Shown one piece after another: positions 47,001-58,694 of a DNA stretch of 64,000 bases (positions within the stretch are counted from its first letter, which is position 1; each line of letters opens with the position of its first letter). The notes beneath the pieces were generated by a model. It saw nothing but the letters and a program-made list of their open reading frames with translations. It had not been told where the DNA came from and ran no database searches. Location: contig NC_045127.1 in assembly GCF_007655135.1 (NCBI RefSeq), forward strand, positions 23,602,199 to 23,666,198. The letters are read 5' to 3'. The position numbers were made by a program, and so were the translations under genes. The DNA comes from Punica granatum (lineage: Eukaryota; Streptophyta; Magnoliopsida; Myrtales; Lythraceae).

Positions 47001-49416
47001 GTAGATTACCGGACCTATTCGAATCGGACTTTCCGATACCAATATTAATACACACACATGTACACAAACACATAAACACCAAGGCCCACAAATGCATCTA
47101 ATGCATTTTTTTTAACCAAATTCTCACAGCCATTCTCCATTGCATATATATACACATGCAGTGGGTTGACTATTTGCATAGACATGCCACATGTTAAAGG
47201 ACATGGGCTTCCATGACAAATGGCCATTCTTTTCGTCTTGTGGCTCTTCATGGAGGTGCCAAGAGTCCTCCACTTCGAACCAATGTGTGTCGTTTATGTC
47301 ATGTATAAATTGGGCCCAATTAATCTAATCAATCGAAATTCTATTAATTGGAAAATTTAATCTCATTAAATATCCAATTAAATTGATTCACACCTTAACT
47401 CATCTAATCTCTATTACATGATTTCATTGTTTCAAAATATCTCGTCGATTTGTCATTGTGTGTGACCCAATAGGTTCCTAATTACATTGACAGTAATATT
47501 GAAATCTCTATTTTAATATTACAAATAGTTAACGGCATCTAACAATGCATCACTGCTACTCAAGTGATCAGAAAGTCCATTGCTCGACGAATCTTGTGAC
47601 CTATATTACCATGCAGTATAATTCCTTGTCATCTATCTCTATTGAGCCCAAGGCATGGTCGTTGTCATCCTTGTATGGCTCAATCTCTCTTTCTCGGTTT
47701 ACCGGGTACGTCCATTAGAACAAATGAGCTCGATATCCCTATATTGCCTCATTTTGGTATACATACACTTTTAGACTCTACTCACTAAGCAGCCGTAAGA
47801 TACCGCTTCCGTTACGTAGGAGGGCCCAATCCTATCTTAGTCACTCATATTACTCTTCATGCTCTATGGCATACCTAATAACTATTTTTATAACCAACTT
47901 GTTACGATGACGTTTAACAGTATCAAAGTATACGACATTACATATAGGAATCCATTGTGACCTCAAGTTAAAGGACCACTGCACCATAATCACTATTTGA
48001 CATGCTAATGATAGTAACGTAACAACCCATGTAGAAGTCTCATGACGAGTCAATCTAGTATACATTACTCCTAATGTATAGTTGCGGTGTGACTCGATGT
48101 CTCTACATCCATGACCTGTGAGACTTGATTATCAATCAACACCTACACAAGTGTAACCGCATTACCATCATCCTAATTAACAATAATACTTTGACTATGG
48201 ACATTTAGGAATAGTGTTCAGTCATTATAAGATTTCACAATTAAGTCACACCTGATGCCTATTGAACCTACTATTCAAATGAAGTTCTTGTGTAAAATTA
48301 TATTTAGCGTAATTCACACAATAACAGAAAGATCTCATATTATAATGAAATGCATGTCATATTACATAATTGACGATAGATTACCTCTAGGGAATACACC
48401 AATTCCCAACAAATAATTGGTTCATTTTACACTCTAAATTAATAATTAATTATCTCACTTGCATTATAAAAATAGTTATGTTAAGGCATCGACCAACATC
48501 CCTCCAGATTAAGTTTCATTTGAATTTCCAACCTGGTTTAAGAATTACGTAAGTATACACATCAGTCATGGGATTCTAATTGAAGTATGAATGTGAGTTA
48601 TATTGATTTCATTTGTTCTTAGTTGAAATTAATAATCATAATTATCCTTGACATATTGAATATCTGAGTAATCTTGTGACGGACCTGGATTTGGTGTCCT
48701 TGTCTTTGTTTCCCAATAAGAACGTCAGAACATGGGAAACTTACTTTGTCAATGGGTTCAAGTTGCAAACAGAGGAATGTAAAAAGAATAAGACAACATA
48801 TAATTGTCGTGTGTTGGTCAAAAGGAATGCTTATGAAGGAGCAACAAATTGTCACTATTGTGGGATATTGAAAATGGTCGTTGAATTACAATATCCTGGA
48901 AATCCTATGAAGAAGATAGTTTTATTCAATTGCCATATGTTTGATCCTACCTCTCTCAATGGATCTAGCATACTCTATCCTAAGTATATTATTGTTGAAG
49001 TGAATCATAAGGGTTGCTACCAGACTTACGATCCATTCATTATTCCAAAAAAGTATCGACAAGTTATAACATACCCCAGCAAGATAAAAAATAAAAGTTG
49101 ATGGTGGGTTGTTATCCACACAAAAGCGATTGGGCATGTCGGGATAGTTGATTCCTTGGAAGTGACATTCCAAAATGATGAGCACCCACGAGTACATGTA
49201 TCCAATGATATCGTTGAGCCACAGCTTATTGATGAGGATGACTCTTTTGAGTGCATGGAGATTCCACGTACGAGAAGGAGTCATGAAGCTGGACCAAGTA
49301 AGATGATTGATGACGTCATTAGAGACAGTGATGGGGAAGAGGAAGTTGATGACTAAGAAGAAGACCATGTAGGTCCCGATGAAGAGGAATATCATAGTCG
49401 GGGAAGTGATTCTTAG
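44092..49416 (+). pseudogene. TNP2-like CACTA transposase pseudogene
   Basis: In active elements TNP2 binds the terminal repeats and cuts. Family landmarks appear in order across shifting frames: GINTFIEHA and CKRRGNTYGEEDVMYHLL (44090-44230), FKPNYSYWTDHE, YLPITPRLKRLFAS and MSWHYENR (44840-44920), LWHPSDETAWKDF, NVRLDLCLNGF, the AYGMLSDWSTIGKLACPYCM region (45320-45385), WKSHDYHVFMKQLLPVAF (45990-46050), ARVEGSTCEAHIFKE and VRTWETYFVNG (48726). Frameshifts lie near 44200, 44700 and 46200, with stops near 45077, 45427 and 49100. A solo LTR splits it at 46852-48411. An intron is still readable at 48551-48680 (donor after TTCCAACCTGGTTTAAGAAT). Clearly non-functional. Confidence 0.88.
46852..48411 (-). 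mobile_element. Solo LTR (Copia-like) inside the transposase
   Basis: On the minus strand it starts TGTTGGGAATTGGTGTATTC and ends CGGGTACA. CACTA transposase sequence lies on both sides. No primer binding site, polypurine tract or internal coding is attached, so it is a solo LTR left by LTR-LTR recombination. No perfect 5-bp target duplication was seen (TAAAG and AATAA), so the left border may be a few bases off. Assignment to Copia is by the look of its start only. Confidence 0.65.
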
Positions 49417-49594
49417 AGGATTTAACAAAGTTGTAATGGATATTTTAAAATTTCATTTGTCGGTCTATTAAGTTGTAAGCTAAATTATGCTAATTATGTT
49501 TCAAATTCCTCGTCTGTCTGATATATTGAGTTGCATTGTGTACAGGTATTGAGCTGCATATTAAAAGATTATTTTTTTCAATTTTTTTATTTGA

Positions 49595-49915
49595 GACGGA
49601 TTATCCGTCTATAATCCGTTTTTAGAATAATACTCCCTCTATAATCTATTTAAGGGGGCGTTTGGTTTCAGAGTTAAACTAAGTTTGATTTTGATTTTGA
49701 TTTTGATTGTGGAAAAAGACAAATGAGATGATATTATAAATTTGACTTGGGAAACGTGTGTTTTTGTTGTGCAGTGGGTAGAGTTAAAATCAAAATCATG
49801 ATTCTAAAATCACATCATAAAACCAAACGGGCCCTAAAAGTCCGTCTCAATCCAAATCCGTCTATAATTTCAAATGTTGAGATGGAAGATCCGTTCGTAA
49901 TTCCATCTATATTCA
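49595..49915. repeat. GACGGA/TCCGTC-rich block after TNP2
   Basis: Short motifs such as GACGGATTATCCGTC, TCCGTCTATAAT and TCCGTCTCAATCC resemble the subterminal repeats at 54310-54771 but lie mid-element. A MITE is inserted in them. Confidence 0.6.
49654..49834. mobile_element. Tourist-like (PIF/Harbinger) MITE
   Basis: A 181-bp segment with terminal inverted repeats GGGGGCGTTTGGTTT and AAACCAAACGGGCCC, flanked by TAA on both sides (49651-49653 and 49835-49837), the 3-bp TWA duplication typical of PIF/Harbinger. A GATTTT-repeat tract lies near the left end. No coding capacity. Confidence 0.8.
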
Positions 49916-49929
49916 AAATTTTCATATTG

Positions 49930-50510
49930 CGCCAAAATTTTCATGAGACCGTCCCGGGCTCAATTGGTTTGGAAACCCCCAAAAACCCAATCGAAACCCT
50001 AGGCTACATCAAACCACACCCTTTCTCAGACCGGACCCTTTCTCTCCGTCGTCTTCTCCTCTCTCAACCACACCCTCTGCCGGCATTGAGCGCCAGCCAC
50101 GCCCTCCTCTCCATCATCTTCTCTTCCTCTGACCACCTAGACCTCGACCTTGAGTCCTTCACTCTACTCTCCCTCTTCTAGCTTGCCGTGGCTTAGCCCC
50201 AGCCCCAGCCCCACCTCTCTTCGCAGCCTCAACCCTAGCCTCAACCCCAGCCGTGGCCTCAGCCCCATCCCCATCCCCACCTCTCCTCGAAGCTTCAGCC
50301 CCAGCCGTGGCCCCGACACCTCTCTACGTCTACTCTGCTCTGTGCGTCTCTCTCTCATTCTCTCTCTATGTCTGCTCCGCTCTCTGCTCTGGGGGGGAAG
50401 AAGAAGAGGAGTGGAGCTCGCAAGGCATTGGTTCTCAGGAACCCTATGTGTGTTCTAATGCCGGGTGTGCTGCTTTGTTATTGACTATGTGATCGAAGGT
50501 TTGTCAGAGA
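49930..50510. other. C-rich segment between the CACTA genes
   Basis: The plus strand turns strongly pyrimidine/C-rich with repeated AGCCCCAGCCC and CTCTCTC tracts. Overlapping frames (49747-50181 and 50150-50458) are Pro/Ser-rich and low in complexity. It may be the leader of the TNPA gene or captured plant sequence; I cannot decide. Confidence 0.4.
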
Positions 50511-51070
50511 GGCTTATGCGGAAGGCTCATTGCACGAACGAAAGAATTTCATGAGTGTAAGTCGAATTAATGTTGTCGTCCCTTGAACAGAAAGAAAGAG
50601 TTAAATAATTGGATTTGAAATATATATTTGAGACAACACAAGTAATTTCGTGTCACTAGCTGCAAAACAATCTCACAATTGAAATTGATCTGAGGATTCG
50701 AGACGAAATCTTTCTTCCCAATCTTGAACAATACATACATACCGAGTAGATTCATCCTGCTAGCACTAATACTCTACTAAAAATTATTTTGGACATAATT
50801 AATTGGAAGTTAAATATGTAGTTTTAACAGATGAAGAACTCACCGTAGTTTCAGAAGCCTCTATCTTTTTGTACTGTGATTGTTCACCACTAGCTTTTTC
50901 CCGTGCTATAGATCGTTCTCATACTTGTGTTCCTGCAATTTTCCAATTTCTTGGCATTTTATTTGTCGATAGATGACTAGGCTAATGCTACGGTCAGGAC
51001 AGGTGATCTACCTAAGCTTGCTACGTCCCTTGAAAGAATTTCATGTGGTGTCTCTTAAAGAATTTATGTT

Positions 51071-51117
51071 CATTGATGTTGAATGAGGCTTGAATAGTCC
51101 TTGACTTGATAATTTGA
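51071..51117. repeat. 47-bp direct repeat, first copy
   Basis: It starts CATTGATGTTGAATGAGGCT and recurs at 51372-51418 with one mismatch (TAGTCC against TGGTCC), 301 bp away. Confidence 0.9.
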
Positions 51118-51371
51118 GAATCCAAATAGCTCTTTCTCAAGTGAGTTTGGGTAATATTGCCGAAGTCTTCTTTTAGGTGACTCTATGATAGCGACCTGAA
51201 TCGGGAAGACTTAATAGCACATAGTGACCACAATATGAATCTTAGATAAGTTTTTGAGCTTTGATTAATTATGAGTTTGAATGGGTAAGGCATAAGTAGC
51301 TAGCTACTTTAATTCAAAGCTGTAAAGTACATACATTGGTTGAATGAGGTTGTTTTAATGGGCCTTTATGG

Positions 51372-51418
51372 CATTGATGTTGAATGAGGCTTGAATGGTC
51401 CTTGACTTGATAATTTGA
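51372..51418. repeat. 47-bp direct repeat, second copy
   Basis: Second copy of the 51071-51117 repeat. Confidence 0.9.
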
Positions 51419-51851
51419 TCTTGATTCCTTAAAGTTGGATCTAGACTCATTAGGTGATTTTGTTGGGATAAGTCACGCGCGATGATAATTAATGTTTGCT
51501 TGCTTAATTATTGTGGTTAAATAAATGCATATTGCATGACAAATAAATGTTTAAATAATTGTGCATACTATTTCTCACTAACATCATAGAATTAATTAAT
51601 TTTTTGAAGGGCATGTTGTTAGGTCTTTATCATGCTTTGCACTAGTTTACGATGGACATGGATGTTGGTTGTATAAGTTTAATGCTCCTTGTTTGGTAAT
51701 CTTTCTTCAAATCTGTTTTCAAATATGTTTTTGGCTAAAATATGTATATTAGTACAATCATTTTCAAATCATTTTTTTTGCCAGCTCATAAAAGGTGGCT
51801 GGTTCGAAGCTAAATGTAAGTAGGAAAAAATCAAGAACAAAGGACAATACC

Positions 51852-54066
51852 CCTCCCACCAGTTGAGCCCTCCACTGATGCTCTGGCACCCGATCCTCTC
51901 ATCCCTACTCCGGGATTCACATCTATAGCCCAGGCCGGGACCTGTTCACATAAGCAGTCAGATCCTTGGGTCCCTAATTCGAAACAGCCACCAGTCTCCA
52001 ATTCGAGTCAGCCTTCAGTCTCTACCAACCTTTACCGGAAGATCGACAATCGCTTGCGATCACCCCACAAGCGCAACAGGGGGTCGAAGCCCAACAAGGA
52101 GCCCCAACACAATAGATCCCTACTAACCGATCGCCTGTAGAATCCACCAGGGGAACGGTCGTGGACCAGAGGATCAAATTGCACAAAAAGTTTCCTAACG
52201 GGTGTGTCATCAGAACTAAATATCTGAAAGTATTATAGATACTAGTGGTTGATCAAATAACTTGGGGCTTATTGTTGAAATGAATATGCAGATTTTGGCC
52301 GTCGAAAAAGGGCATCCGCTCAATCGTGGACATACTGACTCAAAGGTTTTACGGGGCTTGGCCTAGATGGTCCGATATCCCTGATGCAACTATGAATTCG
52401 TGCTTTGAAATGTGGGAGGTATTATCCTACAAAATAATTTGTTTATTGTAAATCATTGTCTTTCTCATGATGGATTTTAATTAATGTCCGTCTCATATCT
52501 TTGTGTAATAGAACTATGTTTGTTGACACCTGTCTTTGGAGGACCACATGAAGAAGGCCTTCCATGCTCGAGGGTCGAAGAGTATGAGGCAACTCATGAC
52601 CAAAATCTGTAAAGAAGGAAAAAGACCGGACTGGATCTAGGAGGAACACTGGATAAAGATGCAAGAACTCTGGCAAAGGAAGAAGTACAGAAGGTTCTGT
52701 GAGCAGAATAAGTTGAATCAAGCTTCGGCCAGGGGGGTCACTTCACACCGGAGGATGCATTTCTCTCGCTACCTCATGAGATAAGATGGTAATGTAGTCA
52801 TGATTGTATGGTTAAAATTCATTATTTCATAGCATGTACTTGTCCTGTCTTATTGTATTTTTTTTCCCATTGCAGGAGAAGGCAGAGAAACGATCGATTG
52901 GGCAAGTGGAGCTATTCTTGAGACTCCACAAGAGAAGTAAGGATGGAACCTGCGTGTGCCCACGTGCGGCAAAGGCTTTGGTAAGTAATTCTCATGTCTG
53001 TTTTTAGTACTTTGTTGCTGCTGCAGCTATCCCACTGTTAGTCGAGCTTTTGCTATTTGGTTCACTTTTCTGTTCTCCTCTTCTTCTGCTATTGCTGCTG
53101 CCTTGCTGCTATGGTTTTTTAAAGTCTTTCACTGCTTTTTAGCTGCTGTCCTGCTGCTATTTTTGCTGCTGTCCTGCTGCTGTTTGGTTCCTGTATGTAT
53201 ATTTTCTGTTTTAATGTTCAGCTGCCCTTGCTGCAGTTGTTTTGCTACTGGTACCCTGCTGATGCTATCATTTTAAGTTTTTTCCTGCTATTTTTTTCTT
53301 TTTCGTTTATTTTCTCTTTGTTTGTTATGGTCTTCTTCTTTATGTTGCTGATGCTTTGCTGCTACTGTTCTTAGTATTTTGATGTTGTTTTTTCTTCTTA
53401 TGTTCTGTTTTGAGCTCAGTTTTTTGATAGATAGATATGCTGGTTTATTTTCGTATTGTAGTTGGACTACGAGGAGTTGAAAAAGGCTTCTCAAGGGTTT
53501 GATGGAGATGGTGATAGCAACCTTGCTGATGCCGAAATTTGGGTGAATGCCATAGGAGGCACCTCAACCTCTCCGATATCCCCAGCTCCGTACGTGCCAT
53601 GGAGCAAGATGCCGAGCGAATGAGGAAGCACACCTTTCTGTTGGATGAAGAGAATAGATGGCATGCGAATGAGAAATATTTCGACCTCAGGAAGGAGTTG
53701 CAGGGCTTGCTACTAGAGGAGATATCCTGACAAGATAAGAAGATCAAGAAATTATAGGAGAAGATAAAGAAACAAGAGAAGGCTAATGACAAGAGGTTTA
53801 AGTCCATGGAGCACAAGATGGACCGAGGCTTCATCACAGCTCTGGACCGACTTGAGAACATGCAGAAGAAGTTGAGGATTGATGATAGAAGCTCCCCGCC
53901 GGTCGATCACGTTGCCCTTCTTGAGGGTAAGGGCAAGGGCAAGGGCAAGGGCAAGCATATGAGAGGTTTCTGAGAGGGCAATGAAGACGACTCCTCTTCC
54001 TCTTCCTCTTCTAACGACGATGATGTGGTTTTTCCATACCTCAACCATGAAGCAGATGAGGTTTAG
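51852..54066 (+). pseudogene. TNPA-like CACTA accessory gene, pseudogene
   Basis: TNPA-type proteins bind subterminal repeats and help excision. The first part is Pro/Ser-rich (51852-52200). A core at 52500-52790 reads LEDHMKKAFHARGSKSMRQL, KEGKRPDWI, then a stop, and KMQELWQRKKYRRF, resembling the Transposase_24 / Ptta-En-Spm family. 52876-52980 gives GQVELFLRLHKRSKDGT after a TTTTTCCCATTGCAG acceptor. 53461 onward gives DAEIWVNAIGG and a coiled-coil-like tail with a Lys-Gly run (53925-53955) and an acidic Ser/Asp stretch before TAG at 54064-54066. In-frame stops occur at 52638, 53728, 53755 and 53971. The intron at about 52982-53460 is T-rich and full of CTGCTG. Confidence 0.72.
53020..53290. 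repeat. CTG/TGC-rich intronic tract
   Basis: Irregular TGCTGCTGTCC and TGCTGCTA repeats within the intron of the TNPA-like gene. Confidence 0.7.
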
Positions 54067-54309
54067 TCCTTTCTTATTTAGTTCTCTTTACATTTTATTT
54101 GGTAAAACTCGATAATAAACTTCGAGTAAACTCGAACTTAGGTTTATAGCTTGTATTGTGTTAGTCGGATCAGATTGCATTTTGGATGTTTATTCCCAAG
54201 TTTGAACCTTTGGAGTGTGCATTGCATTTTGGATATTAATATTATTGTATGCAGGTGGCTTTTTGTAATTTTCGAGCAACCTTTTTAATTTTAGTTTCCA
54301 TTTGCGTAA

Positions 54310-54771
54310 GGATTATCAAACGTCTGTATAAACCTGGACGGCACTAAAGTCCATCTTAAAAACTGTTATATAGACAGAATATAGACGGAAGGAACCGCAA
54401 GTACATGGACAGATCTTCCCATCTCAAATTCCGTCTAAAAACTTATAGGTGGAATTTGAGACGGGACCATCCGTTATATTCAATGGGACGGATTATAAAC
54501 AGGAGTTTCGTCTGTATATACCGACGGTTTTTGAGACGGGAATATCCATCTCTAAGTAGGGACAGCTTTTGAGATAGAAGTTCCGTCTCTTGGTCGATGG
54601 AATTTTAGATGGATTTGTTTGTCTCTACCTCATACAGACGAGAGACAGATAATTTTTTGGATCACCCTTTACGAACAGGCAGGAATCCGTCTATAATCTG
54701 ACTCTAAAGCCGTGTTAGAGACGGAATATAGACGGATCCTCCTGTTTGTAATTGATTGTTTTCTTATAGCG
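54310..54771. repeat. CACTA right subterminal repeats and terminus
   Basis: Many GACGGA, CCGTCT and GAGACGG motifs in both orientations end at TTTTCTTATAGCG (54759-54771). Such subterminal repeats are TNPA binding sites in characterised En/Spm elements. The terminal CG in place of TG would weaken or abolish transposition. Confidence 0.75.
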
Positions 54772-55043
54772 CTCTCAAAATAGGATGAATGTTGGGGTGA
54801 GAGGGATTAATACGAGGCGCACTTTAATTGCTCTTGACATTAAATTTGGCATGATGTGATCTCACACGAGTGCAGAAGCATATCTCATTCTGATACCATG
54901 CTAAATTTCCACCGAGCTTACAATCGGGCTAATATCTAACCCAAAAACTCGAACTAATAGGATGATATATCCAACTACCTTATAAACCTATGATTTCTCA
55001 TTAATTCTTTGATATGGAATTATAACTGTCAAGTATGAATAAA
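54772..55043. other. DNA between the CACTA end and the MITE
   Basis: No feature recognised. The phrase GATACCATGCTAAATTTCC resembles LTR-retrotransposon flank sequence seen in other plants, but no element ends are visible. Confidence 0.4.
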
Positions 55044-55425
55044 GAGTAAACTACCAATTTGCCCCTTAAGAGATCGATGTTACATCAAATCTGACTTTGA
55101 AAAGTTTTACATCAATTTTAACCTTGACCTATTAAATATACATCATATTACCCCTTCCGTCTGTTTGCCGTTAAAAACTCGATAGAATCCTCTGACGAAA
55201 GGGGCAATATGATGTACATTTAATAGATAAATGTCAAAATTGACGTAAAAAAAGTAAAAAATAATATCACGTCAGATGTTTCCGTCAACTATTGGACGGC
55301 AGGCAGACATAATGGGTCATATGATGTACATTTAATCTATAAAGATCCAATTTGATATAAAAAATTTCTTGACGTCTGATTTGATTTAATATCAATCTTT
55401 CGAGAGGCAAATTGTTAGTTTACTC
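55044..55425. mobile_element. Fold-back MITE with 9-bp target duplication (Mutator-like)
   Basis: A 382-bp element from GAGTAAACTACCAATTTGCC to GGCAAATTGTTAGTTTACTC. The two arms (about 180 bp each) are imperfect inverted copies, pairing for example ACATCATATTACCCC with GGGTCATATGATGT. Flanks ATGAATAAA (55035-55043) and TTGAATAAA (55426-55434) match at 8 of 9 bases. The 9-bp duplication points to a Mutator-type transposase acting in trans. Confidence 0.82.
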
Positions 55426-58400
55426 TTGAATAAATGCTCACATTAAGTATCAAATGTTGACCATGCATCACGAGCTTTGGCAAAAAAAAATCCCATGTTT
55501 TTTTTTATAAGTAAGATCGAGGATGTCCTCCCCATATTAATTGGGAGTTACGAATTTTTAATCAGGCTTTATTATAAATTATCCAAAGGATGTAATTTCG
55601 AGATATTATTACCCCTTTTTGTCACAGACATTTCTTACTAGTATGAATTTCCTACATAATGCATGTATTATAATCATTAGATGGGTCTATGCCCAAAATA
55701 AAAGTTCAGGCTGATATATGACCTATCTACGAACATAATTCACTGGCATTTCAGAACTCAACTCATCAAGCATCTACGAATTCTCTTGATATTATGCAGG
55801 CTTATTACGTCAGCACTTTTTTCGGGTCCAAAGTAACAGTGTTGAATTAAATATGCAAATCACTTAAAGAAAAGAATTAAATACGTAAATCATACGAATA
55901 TATATTATATCAATTTTTTTAACAATTTGGTGCCAATAATTCTATTTTATGTGAATTTGTTATTCCATATGTGTAATCGATCACGTGAAATATTAAGATG
56001 GTTACAGTTAAATTTTCTTAGACTTTAATTGTTAGATTTTTACCTTTTTTTGACCAGAACTGTGTTAGATGAAGGCTTAGCTTATATTGTGACAATTATT
56101 AAATAATTTTCACTATCATGCGTGAATAGGAGTAGACCAAGGAGTGCGTTAAAAAGTTCAAATTGAAATATAATTCCAAAATAAATTATTAGACAATTCC
56201 AAAAGAACCATGCAATGCTAGATTATCTTAATGTAAGAAATTAACTCGTGTATCCATTTAAAAAAACTTAAATTTTCATATTATGTTTCGCACGCCACAA
56301 TATATTCGATATATGGTGATATATTTCGTATTTGTAGATAAAGAAACTATATTCTATTTATGAAGGATATATTAAGTCGATTTTCATACCTAACAGTCCC
56401 TCCTAACTCTATATAACATATCCGTGTCTACATTTTAATGTTCCATATGGAAAAGATACAAGCTAAAAGATTTTCTCAACATTCACAATTTGTTTCTTTT
56501 TTAGGTTTCCCACAGCGGCACATACGTGTTCATGTTCATGTTCATGAAAAGGCTTGTGAGAGACGAACGATCTAAGATCATCAAGCAAGTGCGGGAGGTA
56601 AAGTTCCTCTTGTTGACATGTTACTTAAATGTAATGTCTCTTAGTCCTAATCATGTGACCGTTGTTTCATGTTGCAACCATATTAAAATGATTGCACCTA
56701 GACCTTCCTTTATTCTATCTTAATCGAATGTAAAAGTTATTTCTTGTTGCTTCTGACTCTTCTTTTGTCTATATAGTATGCCTGTCGTCATTTTACTCTT
56801 TTCATCGAGCATAAAAGGGATAAAAACACACGAGTGTTTTAGGCATGCATGCATGCATGCAACAGTTATTTTTTATCCATCGTTCCCCCAAAACAAAAAA
56901 AAAAATCTCAAATTAGATAATATAAAAGTGTAAAGCATCTTTATTAAAACAAAAAGGTGTAAAATATCAAGAGGTCATTTTGCTATAAATACGGAAGCGC
57001 ATTTAGGTTATTTCTCGTTCCATTGTAAACTCTCACTTGTTTCAGTTAGGTGATAGTCTTCGTTAAAAAGAATGGGGTTTGATCATCGAGTAGCCTCTGT
57101 CCTTGCTTTTCTCAGATTTTGATTTTGTTTACACTCATTTTCCATACTTTGCGGTAAATGGGCTTAGGTGTGTAAGGCCCAGGGGACTGGCTCAACTAGG
57201 AGTGATCCATGATGAAAAATTCGAGAATCCACTGCACTACCCGATTTGGACAACTACTGGCGAGAAGGTAATTCGAGAAAGAAGTCATGAAATGCTCAAG
57301 CTGGACTGATCAGATCGGTTAGCCGAGAGCTAGCTGTTAACTCGTACTAAATGAGGAGTTCTGATTCTTTCCTAAATGACATTATCGCACGAATTTGGAC
57401 ATACATGAAGATAAGTACATGACTCTACATGGCAGTGGGAGTTATTTCCTTGGCTTGCACACCAGAAATGGAGAGTTAACGTGACACACAAGGTTACTAG
57501 CTTGATTAAGGAATTTGTTCGATATTCTTCCCATTTTGGGTTGGTGCGAGTGAATCAAGGCAGAAGCACTGCTGGTGCCCTAAATCTGACGTCCAAGGAG
57601 TCTTTCCTTGGAGGAGGATGGCGTTTATGGGGATTGCTTGGAGGTTTAGCAAGTAAATTATTTTAGCTAGGCAATTTCCTTATCTATTAGCTAGGTGATA
57701 TATTTTTTGTTTCCTAGTTTAGCCAGCAGCTTTGACAGCACGAATTTTAATTACTTTGCGTCACTTATTTCCTTAAAATAAGGCTGAGATATGCTCTTTA
57801 GGGTTTCCTAGGTCCGCCCTATAGGAGTAAAAGGTGTCATTCGATGTCACCCCCCACCCCGACATCAATCACAAAACGGCTTTACGTTACGCACCTTTAT
57901 CTTTTTTATCTTTACTTTCCTTGCACTCGCACCTTACATATCTATCTTTTCATTAACCATTTCCTAATCAAGCAATAGCCTTCCAAGGCAATCTCGCCAA
58001 TCCGTCGGCATATCCTTCTACTCTACTGTGTTCCCCGATCAAGGAGGTTTCCATGAGCTAAGGCCATGACCCAAGCTTACTCTTTTCAGCTCCTAGTAGC
58101 TGGACCCAACACCTCATTCCACTTCCAGCTAACTCAGTCGTGAAGCCATCCAAGCCCTTCACAAGCCAGCTAAGGTTGTGAGCTACAGTAAAGATCGGTT
58201 TCTAGCCGTCTTTTGACGTCATCCTTATTAGCACTCACTTGTATTTGGGTAGAATCCTAGCAACTAAATCCTCGAGCCATGTAATCGTTTGTGCTTCATT
58301 CATCATACACTATTTCCATGAACAACTCTCCAAAATCCAGCTTTCGACTAAACCTACGGATCTCCGACCGTGTCGCAACGCTCTAGCACAGTGAGGTCGG

Positions 58401-58694
58401 CTGGTAGTTTCGCTATCAATCCTTGGGACTGCGCTTTGGCACGCCTAACAACACCCTAATCTCGTGAGAGATCCGCCAAGTGCGTGTGTCGAAAATGGGA
58501 TTTGCGTGATTTGGCCAGTGACAACAACTCGTGTTGCAACCAGCTGCGATTCGACCCGTGACACATCAGCGGTAGGCACAACCAGTGCCGCCTTCTATGC
58601 AAAAGTAGCCACAATGTGTGTCACCGATGATTCCAGCCAAACAACTAGTACAGCCAGTCCAACAAGCTGTAGCTCGATCATCCTTCTCGCTGCC
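55426..58694. other. Unassigned DNA before element C
   Basis: No gene recognised. 55440-57000 is AT-rich, with a (GCAT)n tract at 56843-56860. Short frames at 56526-56723, 57103-57309 and 57481-57666 have no known motif. 57700-58694 changes to more balanced composition, with CCTAGGTCCGCCCTATAGGA, CACCCCCCACCCC and long C/T-rich stretches that look like the U5 and leader of a different LTR retrotransposon. I could not find its ends. Element C interrupts it at 58695. Confidence 0.4.
56843..56860. repeat. (GCAT)n microsatellite
   Basis: Short run of GCATGCATGCATGCATGC. Confidence 0.9.

Larger units (their letters stand above)
44092..54771 (+). mobile_element. Decayed CACTA (En/Spm) DNA transposon
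   Basis: A TNP2-like transposase (44092-49416) and a TNPA-like gene (51852-54066) lie in tandem. They are followed by a subterminal region (about 54310-54771) packed with short direct and inverted copies of GACGGA/TCCGTC. The right end reads TTTTCTTATAGCG, the inverse of the CACTA-type terminus CACTAYAAGAAAA with one base changed. The left terminus is not found. The element holds a solo LTR and a MITE, so it is older than both. Confidence 0.85.

Noticed and set aside
52022..52721. Minus-strand ORFs (62 and 92 codons) near the TNPA-like gene
   Set aside because: The plus strand carries the recognisable TNPA-like reading; these are antisense frames.
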